In this document: positions 1 through 7,341 of the stretch, in pieces
How positions within the stretch are numbered: position 1 is the first letter of the stretch
Layout: each line of letters opens with the position of its first letter
NCBI GenBank assembly: GCA_955652845.1
Contig: CATPBY010000410.1
Coordinates: 1-15,015, forward strand
DNA length: 15,015 nt
Source of the DNA: an uncultured Terriglobales bacterium
GTDB taxonomy: Bacteria; Acidobacteriota; Terriglobia; Terriglobales; Acidobacteriaceae
Direction of reading: 5' to 3'
Notes under the pieces: model-generated
The model's database searches: none
The model's input: the letters and a program-made list of their open reading frames with translations, nothing else
What the model was told of the DNA's origin: nothing
Translations under genes and position numbers: made by a program

Positions 1-88
1 CCTGAACAGCGGGAATGGATTACCAATCATCTATGCAAAACTGCGATGTGCCATGAATCTTCGTGATTTCCGTCCGACCGGTCGCGGG
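1..88. other. Left edge, no gene assigned
   Basis: This stretch lies downstream of rpsU and its terminator. Two rightward frames are open from the edge: one closes at a TGA at 64-66 (21 codons), the other at a TAG at 134-136 and would run through the terminator. Either could be the C-terminal end of a convergent gene, but neither tail is recognisable. A 10-bp perfect palindrome, CGACCGGTCG, lies at 75-84. No RNA gene was seen. Confidence 0.3.
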
Positions 89-124
89 AAAAACAATGGG
101 CCGCCCCAGGAAGAGAGGCAGCCC
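89..124 (-). terminator. Intrinsic terminator of rpsU
   Basis: Read leftward, an 8-bp stem (arms 117-124 and 98-105, GGGCTGCC with GGCGGCCC, one G-U pair) encloses an 11-nt loop and is followed at once by ATTGTTTTT, a U-rich tract. It begins 8 nt after the rpsU stop codon, the expected place for a Rho-independent terminator. Confidence 0.85.
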
Positions 125-132
125 AATATTCG

Positions 133-330
133 TTAGTCCTGTTCTTTGCGCGCCTTCTTTCGGCTTCGCTTGCGAGCCAGCGCTTCCTTCACTCGCTTCT
201 TCTCGCCCGGCTTCAGGTAAAAGGAATGACGCTTGACTTCCTTAATGATGTCTTCCTGTTGTACCTTACGCTTGAAGCGACGAAGCGCATTTTCGAGGGA
301 CTCTCCCTCTTGCAGTCTTACTTCTGCCAA
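133..330 (-). CDS. rpsU: 30S ribosomal protein S21 (bS21)
   Basis: A small basic protein of the 30S subunit that binds near the 3' end of 16S rRNA and helps initiation. The 65 residues match the family from AEVRLQEGESLENALRRFKR onward, with the conserved RHSFYLKP segment and a Lys/Arg-rich C-terminal helix. I place the start at the TTG at 328-330: this gives the canonical (M)AEVRL N-terminus and the usual length, and a GGGGGTG Shine-Dalgarno lies 7 nt upstream. An ATG at 427-429 in the same frame would add 33 residues unlike S21, so I reject it. The gene stands alone, with its own leader and an intrinsic terminator right after the stop. A weak TTGACT / AATAAC pair (17-bp spacer) at about 372-400 is a candidate promoter. 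Identity is firm; the start is likely. Confidence 0.94.
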   Translation of the reverse strand: MAEVRLQEGESLENALRRFKRKVQQEDIIKEVKRHSFYLKPGEKKRVKEALARKRSRKKARKEQD

Positions 331-365
331 CTGGCCACACCCCCAAACTGGTCCCGTTTGGACCG
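331..365 (-). promoter_or_regulatory. Structured rpsU leader next to the RBS
   Basis: Two overlapping hairpins can form just upstream of the rpsU Shine-Dalgarno and cannot coexist: a 6-bp stem (343-348 with 356-361, CCAAAC/GTTTGG, 7-nt loop) and a 5-bp stem (350-354 with 360-364, GGTCC/GGACC, 5-nt loop). The 6-bp stem directly abuts the GGGGGTG ribosome-binding site. Such an arrangement could tune initiation at the TTG start. The pairing is visible in the sequence; the regulatory role is inferred. Confidence 0.4.
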
Positions 366-435
366 GATAGTTATTGCAAGCTTCCCAAGGCAAGTCAAGA
401 GTTATATCTACAGTTTTCAGCCGGTTCATCTTTCT

Positions 436-486
436 GCCGACCTGTCGGCTCTCGCTTCAGCCTTAAAAAATCAGTCTCAAAGCGAG
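436..486. repeat. Two adjacent inverted repeats between receptor and rpsU
   Basis: A 6-bp inverted repeat GCCGAC/GTCGGC with a 2-nt centre lies at 436-449. Immediately beside it is a 7-bp inverted repeat CTCGCTT/AAGCGAG (451-457 and 480-486) around a 22-nt loop that contains six A. Both follow the receptor stop codon (522-524). Neither has a T-run in the right place for an intrinsic terminator, so the function is open: mRNA 3' end structure or an operator for rpsU. Confidence 0.4.
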
Positions 487-521
487 CTGAACTTGCCGCG
501 GCGCATACGCGTCAGTGGCCT

Positions 522-3500
522 TCACGGGTTTCTCGGGATTTGGTAATGAGCTGGGAAATAATTGATTCCAAGCCGCTTAGTCGTCAATATAAATTGAGCT
601 GAATTGCTACGGAAGCCGTCCTCGCTAATCACCACCCGGCGGTTGTCCCGGTTTAAAAGATTGAAAGACTCTCCTAGCAGTTCCAATTTGAACCGATCGC
701 CGATGTATAGCCGTCGCGTCAGCCGCGCATCGGTGGTGGCGTAATCCGGTCCGACAAACGAATTGCGGCCGGCGCCCGGAAGCCGATCGTTTGAGCTGTT
801 GCCGTCCTGATTAGGATCCCCGGTCACAGTCGCATTCACCGGGCGGCCACTGCCCAGGCTGACCACACCCGAGAGTTTCCAGTTATTGAACACTGCGACG
901 AGGAATTCCTGTCCGCGATGGAATGGCTTGGGCTCGGCGATCCAGGAAAACACAAAGCGATGTCGCTGATCGGTGACGCTGGGGCCTTTCTCTGAATTTG
1001 GCGCGTAGGAATTCTGTACCGTAGCTGGCCGTCCCGCAACCAGCGCGTCCTGGCCGTCATCTACGGCCCGACCGAGCGTATAGGACAACATGAAATAGAG
1101 ACCGCTGCTCATGCGGCGGCGAATAGATAATGTTGCGCCCTGGTACATGCTGGACGCTTCGCTTTCGAAGACGTTGATGGCTCCGAGCTGCGGAATCGGC
1201 CGAGCCAGCGGGTTGATGCAGGGAGGAAACGGGCACGTCTGTAACGACGAAAATTGCCAGGTCGAGAACGAGTCAACGTTGTAGTACGTATTCAGAAAGT
1301 CCGCTCCGGAGGCGTCATACACCGGGTATGCGACGTTCACCGGCCGCGGCAGATTCACGTCTCGCGCTCGGATCAGGTCCACTCCGCGTACCTGCATGTA
1401 GGAAACGCCGACTGCCAGCCGGTGCGCAACCTCGCGCTCTACATTGACACTCGCCTGCTGCACTCGGGGCGTCTTGAAATTGCGGGCGAAGGCTGAGATG
1501 CCGGATTGCGTGAACTGCTCGAGGGAGGCTGGAGGCAGGCAATCTGTGCCGTACAGCGGGCAACTTACAAGAGGGCTGGGGTATTGCGGGAAAATCTGAT
1601 GATCATAGAAGTGGCTGTTGTTCAAAAAAAGAAAATTCGGACTTAGTCCATTCTCGCTTTCTACTGTCGAATTGTAAATTTGCGGAATGCGTGTATAGAA
1701 CATTCCGTATCCAGCGCGAATTACCAGCGGCCGCTGGTTTCCGAGCGAGTAGGCCAGCCCGGCGCGCGGGCCAAAATTAGCCGGATTGAACGGAATTTTG
1801 CCGGAATCCGGCCACAGTGGGTTGGAAATCAACCCTCTGGTGGTAAATGTCTGCAGATCGTAGCGGACCCCCACGCTCAGCGCCAGATGATCGCTGGCGC
1901 GGATCGTATCCTGAAGGAAGCCGGCATATTCGTTGGTGTCTGGATGCGTGACCGCCGGACCGAAGTTCTGCGCGTAATAGTGCGGAACCTCGTGAGCGTA
2001 TGCCCGCAGCGGTGTAAGTTCCAGGCTAGACTCCTGCGGCTGGAAGGTGAACGGATTGACCTTGATGGGGTCGAAGATGTACTCCCCGCCGGACAATGAA
2101 GGAAAGAAGTTGTAGATCCTCGTAAGTAGCGCGTCGCCACCAATCTTCCAGGAATTGCGTTTACCCTCGAGGCTAAGAGTCTCCGCCAGGTGCAGCCGAT
2201 GCTCGCGGGTTTGGCGGGGCAGGATGGACGAACGTCCAAAGCCATCGATGAGATTGGGGATTCGTGTGATCGGAGCCGTGTCGTTACTGCTCGAGCGTTG
2301 CAGGTCGCGGGAAAATTGTGCCCGCAGATGACTCACAACCCTGCCCGAAACATTGCTGGTCAGCGTCGCCGACGCGGTTTCCGTAGTTACTTCTTCCTCG
2401 CCGTTCTCGCTCATTCCAAAAGTGGTCAGCGGGCTGGCCGGATCCAGAAATACATTGTTGTGTCCGTAATAGCGGGAAGTGCTGACTCGAGCCGAAAAAT
2501 TGTTGCTCGGACTGAGAGACACATCCAATTTCACGAAGCCGGCGTTTCCCAGCATCGATGTCGGGAAAGTGCCGGCCTGTTTCGAGAGTTTCGCGGCGGC
2601 GTCAAACACCAGCGCCTGATCGGTGGCCTCGTAGTCGCCTGGAGTCTCTGGTCCGGTCCCGGCTTGTGGCAGAACTACCGAGCCCCCGTTATCAAAGCGA
2701 ACGACAGCGGGCACGTGGAAAATGTGCTGGTCAAGTCCAGCGAAGAAAAAGATCTTGTTGCGGCGGATAGGACCGCCCAGGGTGAATCCGAACTGCTGCT
2801 GCTGGTCTCTGGGCTTGAAGTCAAGCAGCGGGTGCGTGGCCCCGAATGCGCCGTCGCGTATGAAATAGAAACTGGTCCCGTGAAGATGGTTCGAACCCGA
2901 TTTGGTCACCACGTTTACCACCGCACCCCCTGATCGACCTAGTTCCGCGCCGTAGGTGTTCGACGATACCCGGAACTCCTGCACTACCTCATTACTAAAT
3001 TGATAGGGGGCGCGATACCGGCCCCGGGCCTGAGCGAAAAAAGCGTTGTTGTTGTCGCTCCCATCCACCAGATAGCTTGACTGGAACCCCCGAATTCCAC
3101 CGAAGGCCAGATCGCCGTTCGAGCCTGAAGTGAGACCTCTGGGATCTTGAGTCACGCCCGGGGTTAGCAAAGCAAGGTCACTGTAGCGTCGTCCGTTTAA
3201 GGGCAACTCCTTTATCGCCCGTTCGTCGATCAGAGACGAAACCCCACTGGGCTGGGTCTCTACCAGTGGCGGTTCACCCGACACCGTGACCGACTCCTTT
3301 GCACCCGCCACGGGAAGCCTGAATTCGAGCTCGCTTGTGCCACCAACGTCCACATGCAAACGTGGGGTGGTCTGCGGGGACATTCCCCGCGACTCCGCGC
3401 GCCCGGTATATTCCCCGGGCGGAAGCAATTCGAACGCGAATCGTCCTTCCATCCCAGTAATGGCTGAATAACGAAAACCGGTCGCCGTATCCACGAAGGT

Positions 3501-3665
3501 GACGGTGGCACCGGCGATCGGCCTACCTCCGGCATCGAAGGCTGTGCCGCGAATCGCCCCAGTTGAGGCGTCCTGGGCGAATGCGGCGGTGGTGAGCAGC
3601 ACTCCCAAAAAGATGGTGTGAACAAGCTTGCCGGGTGAAACCGGAGCACAGCCGAAACTCGACAT
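522..3665 (-). CDS. TonB-dependent receptor with carboxypeptidase-regulatory-like domain (Oar-like)
   Basis: An outer-membrane transporter of 1047 residues. The N-terminus has a signal peptide (about residues 1-30, hydrophobic TIFLGVLLTTAAFA, cleavage near AFAQ). Residues about 34-118 form a carboxypeptidase-regulatory-like beta-sandwich (GAIRGTAFDAGGRPIAGATV, then GRFAFELLPPGEYTG). A plug-like region follows from about 125 to 260, with VVNVVTKSGSNHLHG near its end, then a long barrel rich in aromatic and Asn/Ser residues. Length and domain order fit the roughly 1000-1200-residue Oar-like receptors abundant in Acidobacteriota, often linked to uptake of large substrates. No substrate can be named: there are no sus-type partners, glycosidases or siderophore genes nearby. 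The ATG at 3663-3665 gives the signal peptide. Its Shine-Dalgarno is poor (GAG) and lies within a 7-bp inverted repeat. No TonB/ExbB genes are in the window. Confidence 0.92.
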   Translation of the reverse strand: MSSFGCAPVSPGKLVHTIFLGVLLTTAAFAQDASTGAIRGTAFDAGGRPIAGATVTFVDTATGFRYSAITGMEGRFAFELLPPGEYTGRAESRGMSPQTTPRLHVDVGGTSELEFRLPVAGAKESVTVSGEPPLVETQPSGVSSLIDERAIKELPLNGRRYSDLALLTPGVTQDPRGLTSGSNGDLAFGGIRGFQSSYLVDGSDNNNAFFAQARGRYRAPYQFSNEVVQEFRVSSNTYGAELGRSGGAVVNVVTKSGSNHLHGTSFYFIRDGAFGATHPLLDFKPRDQQQQFGFTLGGPIRRNKIFFFAGLDQHIFHVPAVVRFDNGGSVVLPQAGTGPETPGDYEATDQALVFDAAAKLSKQAGTFPTSMLGNAGFVKLDVSLSPSNNFSARVSTSRYYGHNNVFLDPASPLTTFGMSENGEEEVTTETASATLTSNVSGRVVSHLRAQFSRDLQRSSSNDTAPITRIPNLIDGFGRSSILPRQTREHRLHLAETLSLEGKRNSWKIGGDALLTRIYNFFPSLSGGEYIFDPIKVNPFTFQPQESSLELTPLRAYAHEVPHYYAQNFGPAVTHPDTNEYAGFLQDTIRASDHLALSVGVRYDLQTFTTRGLISNPLWPDSGKIPFNPANFGPRAGLAYSLGNQRPLVIRAGYGMFYTRIPQIYNSTVESENGLSPNFLFLNNSHFYDHQIFPQYPSPLVSCPLYGTDCLPPASLEQFTQSGISAFARNFKTPRVQQASVNVEREVAHRLAVGVSYMQVRGVDLIRARDVNLPRPVNVAYPVYDASGADFLNTYYNVDSFSTWQFSSLQTCPFPPCINPLARPIPQLGAINVFESEASSMYQGATLSIRRRMSSGLYFMLSYTLGRAVDDGQDALVAGRPATVQNSYAPNSEKGPSVTDQRHRFVFSWIAEPKPFHRGQEFLVAVFNNWKLSGVVSLGSGRPVNATVTGDPNQDGNSSNDRLPGAGRNSFVGPDYATTDARLTRRLYIGDRFKLELLGESFNLLNRDNRRVVISEDGFRSNSAQFILTTKRLGINYFPAHYQIPRNP

Positions 3666-3666
3666 A

Positions 3667-3700
3667 GGACTCGCTTGATAGCTGGAATGAAAACGAGTCC
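3667..3700 (-). promoter_or_regulatory. 5' leader hairpin over the receptor RBS
   Basis: A perfect 7-bp inverted repeat, GGACTCG (3667-3673) and CGAGTCC (3694-3700), encloses a 20-nt loop. It ends one nucleotide before the receptor start codon, so in the mRNA it would pair the only Shine-Dalgarno-like bases (GAG). A further hairpin, AGTCTG/CAGACT (3747-3752 with 3760-3765), lies upstream in the same leader. I could not match the leader to any known riboswitch class. Confidence 0.4.
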
Positions 3701-3921
3701 AGGCCTGACAGGGCTACGAACTGGTATAGCACCGCCGCAGCCGGGGAGTCTGTGCGCGGCAGACTTTCTCTTGAAACTATTCCCACATTGGGAGGGTAGG
3801 GGTAGTCATCTTGCCCGTCAGTAGCCGATCCGCAAGTTCCTCTGGCAGTGCGGAAACGATCCGCATACCTCTGCTGCGGCTGGGGAGAAACCCGTCACGG
3901 GGGCCGCCCGCGCCTGCGTTA

Positions 3922-4527
3922 CTAAAAGTCGAAGTCTTCTGGCGTGCAGGAACAGCGGCCGTACCTGCCTCCCAGCAGATGCTCGTAAAAACACAGTATC
4001 TGCAGCGTCCCTTGTTCAGAAGACGAGAGGGTCGCGTCCGATAACATAGCTTCAGTCTGGCGATAAGGAGCAGGCCCGAACGGATTTGCATTCGCCACGC
4101 TTTGGATGTGGGTGGCACATCCACGGAGTCCTGGCGCCAGCTTGTTGCTAGTCTCGTCGCCCACCGACGACGAAATGATCTTGATGACGCCACGAGAATT
4201 CTTGATGCTGGTCAGCGGGTTCGATGTGAGATCGTTTCTCACCGATTCCGCGAGCACGCCATCCGGTGATATCTCGCAGCTGCAGCATTCGGTCAGCTCC
4301 TGGCTGTCATCGAGCACATAGAAGGAGGCCCACAGATTCGCGCCGGTGTCGCCATCGTTTATGATGCGCACGGTTGCATCCGGGGCGGCAGGGACATCGT
4401 TTGAATAGTAAGTGGTGAAATATACGCTATCTTCGCCTGCGGTTTGCGCCAGCGCTTTGGCTGAAGCGATTCCCAGCATTAGAGCCATCGCCGACATCGG
4501 AAGCAGCAAAAACCCAAGCCTCTGCAT
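3922..4527 (-). CDS. Secreted Cys-rich protein of unknown function
   Basis: A 201-residue protein whose function I do not recognise. It starts with a signal peptide (about residues 1-28, LLLPMSAMALMLGIA, cleavage near ALAQ), so the mature protein is exported. The mature part has seven Cys: a CCSC cluster at 81-84, single Cys at 137 and 179, and CSC at 192-194 near the C-terminus. These could form disulfides or bind metal. The middle is rich in Ser, Thr and Asn (ESVRNDLTSNPLTS, GVIKIISSS), typical of an all-beta fold. I chose the ATG at 4525-4527 because it opens the signal peptide and has a GAAAGAG ribosome-binding site 6 nt upstream; a longer frame to 4626 adds 33 atypical residues. It lies upstream of, and parallel to, the receptor gene. 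From memory, small secreted proteins with a similar ECCSC...SPDG pattern recur in Acidobacteriota, but I cannot verify this here. Confidence 0.75.
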   Translation of the reverse strand: MQRLGFLLLPMSAMALMLGIASAKALAQTAGEDSVYFTTYYSNDVPAAPDATVRIINDGDTGANLWASFYVLDDSQELTECCSCEISPDGVLAESVRNDLTSNPLTSIKNSRGVIKIISSSVGDETSNKLAPGLRGCATHIQSVANANPFGPAPYRQTEAMLSDATLSSSEQGTLQILCFYEHLLGGRYGRCSCTPEDFDF

Positions 4528-4624
4528 AGGTATCTCTTTCCCGGCGGGCATGGGGCTTGGGGGAGGGATAAGCCATGTCCGCTCAATTAACTCTTGACCT
4601 TTGACAGGCACTTTGCAACTACCC

Positions 4625-4720
4625 ACGTGGCGTAAGTCCGCAAGCTACCACGTATGGATTAGTTCCACACCCGTCTGAAAGCTGAAAAATTGATTCCGGA
4701 GAATATCACAGGATGCCCTT
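4625..4720 (-). promoter_or_regulatory. Possible promoter and inverted repeat upstream of the secreted protein
   Basis: In the 229-nt gap between cmk and the secreted-protein gene, reading leftward, a TTGCGA / TATTCT pair with a 16-bp spacer (about 4693-4720) resembles a sigma-70 promoter. Downstream of it a 6-bp inverted repeat ACGTGG/CCACGT (4625-4630 and 4648-4653, 17-nt spacing) would lie in the 5' leader or act as an operator. Each hexamer match is only 4 of 6, so this is tentative. Confidence 0.3.
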
Positions 4721-4756
4721 GTCGCAACTAAATTCCGCAACATTGGGGGGCGCGAT

Positions 4757-5440
4757 TCAATGACCCAACTTCTGCTCGACCACTTCTTCCACGCGTTTTA
4801 AAACTTGGTCTTCCGACAAACCGGTGGAATCGAGAACCAGTGCGTCCGGCGCCGCGGCCAGCGGAGACTGCGCCCGCGTACGGTCGCGCCGGTCACGTTC
4901 CCGAAGCTCAGCCGCCGTGGCTTCTGCTGCCGGTCCGCGCACGTTCTGTTGCTGCAGGCGCCGTTTTTCCCGCACCACCGGATCGGCGTCGAGAAATACC
5001 TTTACGTCAGCATCGGGGAAGACCTTGGTGCCAATGTCGCGGCCTTCCATGACCACGCCGCCGCCCATGCCCATCTCACGCTGGCGCGCGACCATCCACT
5101 CCCGCACCTTGGGATGCACGGACACGCGCGAGGCGCCTTCGGTCACGTCAGTCTCCCGCACGCGATCGGTCACATCGTGGCCATCCAGAAGAACCCGGTT
5201 TCCACGACGTGTAGGCTCCAGCAGGATGCGGGAATCGCTGGCCAGCTCGGCCAGCGCTCTTTCATCGTCGAATGAGACGTCCCTCGCGATTGCCTTCAGT
5301 GCCAGTGCCCGGTACATGGCCCCACTTTCCAGGTTGACGTAACCCAGCTTGCGGGCAAGGCGCGCTGCGATAGTGCTCTTGCCGGCGCCAGCGGGTCCGT
5401 CGATTGCAATGATCAGTTTGCGGTCGGGCGAAGAGGTCAT
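4757..5440 (-). CDS. cmk: Cytidylate kinase
   Basis: Phosphorylates CMP and dCMP to the diphosphates with ATP in the cytoplasm, in pyrimidine nucleotide metabolism. The 227 residues show the P-loop GPAGAGKS (15-22), the substrate-side segment ESGAMYRALALKA (usually DTGAMYRA; here Glu replaces Asp), the GRDIGTKVFPDADVKVFLDA core and the Arg-rich lid RERDRRDRTRAQSPL that ends the family's CMP-binding region. Length is normal. I chose the ATG at 5438-5440; an upstream ATG in the same frame (5570-5572) would add 44 residues with no family likeness. No good Shine-Dalgarno precedes the chosen ATG. A TAAAAT hexamer (5454-5459) lies 13 nt upstream, so the mRNA leader may be very short, but no matching -35 is evident. 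The gene is divergent from the small membrane protein on its right. Confidence 0.94.
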   Translation of the reverse strand: MTSSPDRKLIIAIDGPAGAGKSTIAARLARKLGYVNLESGAMYRALALKAIARDVSFDDERALAELASDSRILLEPTRRGNRVLLDGHDVTDRVRETDVTEGASRVSVHPKVREWMVARQREMGMGGGVVMEGRDIGTKVFPDADVKVFLDADPVVREKRRLQQQNVRGPAAEATAAELRERDRRDRTRAQSPLAAAPDALVLDSTGLSEDQVLKRVEEVVEQKLGH

Positions 5441-5620
5441 CTGGGAAGTGATGATTTTACACGCTCCAGAAAGCGACGGGCTGTGAAGCGTAGTATCCTG
5501 ATTCAGCACTAGCTCCTGGCTATTGGCGCTCGCGACGCTGCTATTCGACAAAAGCTGACAGCCAGGCGCCAAGGGTTAAAAGCGGCTCTTGCGGAGTTCA
5601 AAGCAAGAAGGATTGTAATT

Positions 5621-5977
5621 ATGTGGTTTTTTGACTTTTTTAAAACAATCAAGTCGCCTGAGCATCGTCTGGCGTGGCTGATTGCGGTCGCAGCCGACAC
5701 GATTCAGATCGCTGCTCTACCTCTGTTCGTTCCCGGGGGCTTGTCGCCCGCCGACTCGCTGCTCGATATATTCGTCGGAGTGACGCTGATCCGCCTGCTG
5801 GGATGGCATTGGGCATTTCTGCCTACATTGGCAGCCGAACTCATCCCCGGGTTTGACTTGTTTCCCACCTGGACGGCGGCAGTTTTCTTCGTCACTCGGC
5901 AGAGGATTGCCTCTGTCGCTCCCTCAGGGGAACCGGAGATCCTTCCTCCCGGTCCTGCACCCGCCCGGCGTCCGTAG
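5621..5977 (+). CDS. Small membrane protein of unknown function
   Basis: A 118-residue protein that I cannot assign to a family. Residues about 17-38 (LAWLIAVAADTIQIAALPLF) and 46-75 (LLDIFVGVTLIRLLGWHWAF and following) are hydrophobic and could form two to three membrane helices, with another short one at about 80-91 (FPTWTAAVFFV). The C-terminus is Pro-rich and probably soluble (PEILPPGPAPARRP). The ATG at 5621 has a GAAGGA ribosome-binding site 8 nt upstream, which supports a real gene. It is divergent from cmk and convergent with the beta-propeller gene, whose stop codon begins 4 bases after this stop codon ends. A weak CTGACA / TTAAAA pair near 5558-5584 may be its promoter. Confidence 0.7.
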   Translation: MWFFDFFKTIKSPEHRLAWLIAVAADTIQIAALPLFVPGGLSPADSLLDIFVGVTLIRLLGWHWAFLPTLAAELIPGFDLFPTWTAAVFFVTRQRIASVAPSGEPEILPPGPAPARRP

Positions 5978-5980
5978 CTC

Positions 5981-7288
5981 CTACATCAGGGCGTACAGAT
6001 TTCCATCCGCGCTTCCGACATAAATTACGTTATCCACCACCGCTGGTGAAGAAAGAATCGCGCCCACGCTCAGCATTTTGCCCACACCCTCCACCAGGTT
6101 GTCATAGAAGCCTTCGCTGAAGGCAGCATCGTAGTTGGGGCTTCCATCCGGTTTGGTGAACCTGGGGCCATTCTTGCGCGAGCCCTCGGTTTGAAATATC
6201 CAGGCGGGTTTCTGGCTTACCAGATCGATGGCAATGAGCTTGCCTTCATGGGAACCAATATACAATCTGTTACCTGCTATCGCAGGCGACGAAAACATCG
6301 GCCAGATGAACTTCTGAGCAAAGATCAGCGCGCCGGACTTCGCATCGAGTGCGTAAAACAAACCCGAATCTGAGGTCGCGAAATAGACCTTTCCATCGCG
6401 CACCGCAGGTGATGTGATCACCCACGAGCCCTTGTTGTTGAACTTCCATTTTTGCTGGCCGGTACGCGCGTCGACGGCGTAGAAGTTCGAATCGCGGCAG
6501 CCGAAGTAGACGATGCCATCGACCACGGCGGCCGAGGACTGAATGCCCACCTGGTTGTAGATCTCATGGTCTTCACCGGTCTTGAAACGCCACTTTTGCT
6601 CTCCGGTGACGGCGTCGATTGCATAGAAATAACTGTCCCAGCCTCCGATGAACAAGATGCCATCCGAAATTGCCGGTGAGGCATGGACAACGTCGCCAGT
6701 TTTAAAAATCCACTTCAGCTTGCCTGTACCAGCCTCCAGGGCATAAACATTGCTGTCACCGCTCCCGAAGAACACCACCCCCTTCGAAACCACTGGCGAG
6801 GAGAGATAAAAATCGAACGGATCGGGCATGATCTCGCCCGCCGGCTGAACTCCGTGGAGATGCCTGCCTGCGAAGCGTCTTTCACCCGAAGTGTGGAACT
6901 TCCACTGTAATTCTCCGTGGGCAGCATCAACCGCGTAGAAATTTCCGTCATAGCTGCCGAAGTACACCGTGCCGCCCTCGACTGCCGGAGATGATGTGAT
7001 CCGCACCTTGGTCGGAAATTTCCAGCGCTGCATCCCGGATTCGAGGTCGATCGCATACAGATTCCCGTCGGTGCTCCCGACGTAAGCATTGCCGTTGGCA
7101 ACCGCGGGAGATGAAATCACCAGCCCGTTGGTGTGAAATTTCCACTTGATTTTATTGAACTCTGAAACTCCGGTTGCGTCGTAAACGCCAGTGTGCTGGA
7201 GACTTCCGCGGAACATTGCGGAATCGCCGCCGAAAACTGGCGACGACAATACGATCAGGAGAGCACAAGCCAGATAGACTCTTTTCAT
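5981..7288 (-). CDS. Exported PQQ-type beta-propeller repeat protein (BamB/PQQ-domain-like)
   Basis: A 435-residue exported protein. A signal peptide covers residues 1-20 (VYLACALLIVLSSPVFG). The rest is eight repeats of the pattern SSPAV..G.VYFGS.DGN.YA.D..TG...WKF, which fits an eight-bladed quinoprotein-type propeller. The first strand (MFRGSLQHTGV, IKWKF) would close the ring with the last repeat (YVGSADGNLYALM). Blades 2 and 7 carry long loops (GERRFAGRHLHGVQPAGEIM and a segment around KPDGSPNYDAAFSEGF). I see no c-heme motif and no clear quinoprotein dehydrogenase catalytic segment, so it may be a binding or scaffold protein rather than an enzyme. It follows pncB by 53 nt on the same strand and may share its transcript. 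The chosen ATG (7286-7288) lacks a clear Shine-Dalgarno. Confidence 0.88.
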   Translation of the reverse strand: MKRVYLACALLIVLSSPVFGGDSAMFRGSLQHTGVYDATGVSEFNKIKWKFHTNGLVISSPAVANGNAYVGSTDGNLYAIDLESGMQRWKFPTKVRITSSPAVEGGTVYFGSYDGNFYAVDAAHGELQWKFHTSGERRFAGRHLHGVQPAGEIMPDPFDFYLSSPVVSKGVVFFGSGDSNVYALEAGTGKLKWIFKTGDVVHASPAISDGILFIGGWDSYFYAIDAVTGEQKWRFKTGEDHEIYNQVGIQSSAAVVDGIVYFGCRDSNFYAVDARTGQQKWKFNNKGSWVITSPAVRDGKVYFATSDSGLFYALDAKSGALIFAQKFIWPMFSSPAIAGNRLYIGSHEGKLIAIDLVSQKPAWIFQTEGSRKNGPRFTKPDGSPNYDAAFSEGFYDNLVEGVGKMLSVGAILSSPAVVDNVIYVGSADGNLYALM

Positions 7289-7341
7289 GCACTCGATAGA
7301 CGGGGCGAAGGCAATTCGGTGAGCCAGTGCAAAGTGACGCG

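Noticed and set aside
436..449. GCCGACCTGTCGGC as an intrinsic terminator of the receptor gene
   Set aside because: No T-run follows on the leftward strand and the loop is too tight; kept only as an inverted repeat.
505..521. GGCCACTGAC on the minus strand, reminiscent of part of a cobalamin riboswitch
   Set aside because: The B12-box and other conserved blocks are absent, and it lies directly after the receptor stop codon, not in a receptor leader.
226..546. Rightward ORF of 106 codons over rpsU and its leader
   Set aside because: It is antisense to the well-supported S21 gene, has no family likeness and spans the structured leader.
2190..2933. 247-codon rightward ORF inside the receptor gene
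   Set aside because: Antisense shadow of a long coding region; no domain or signal recognisable.
3886..3908. Short CCCG/CGGG hairpin followed by TTTCT after the secreted-protein gene as a terminator
   Set aside because: Only 4 bp of stem with a 3-nt loop and a weak T-tract; not enough to call.
3777..4193. Leftward ORF overlapping the end of the secreted-protein gene in another frame, suggesting a frameshifted longer protein
   Set aside because: The secreted-protein frame has a signal peptide, ribosome-binding site and a regular cysteine pattern up to its own stop codon; nothing conserved was seen in the other frame.
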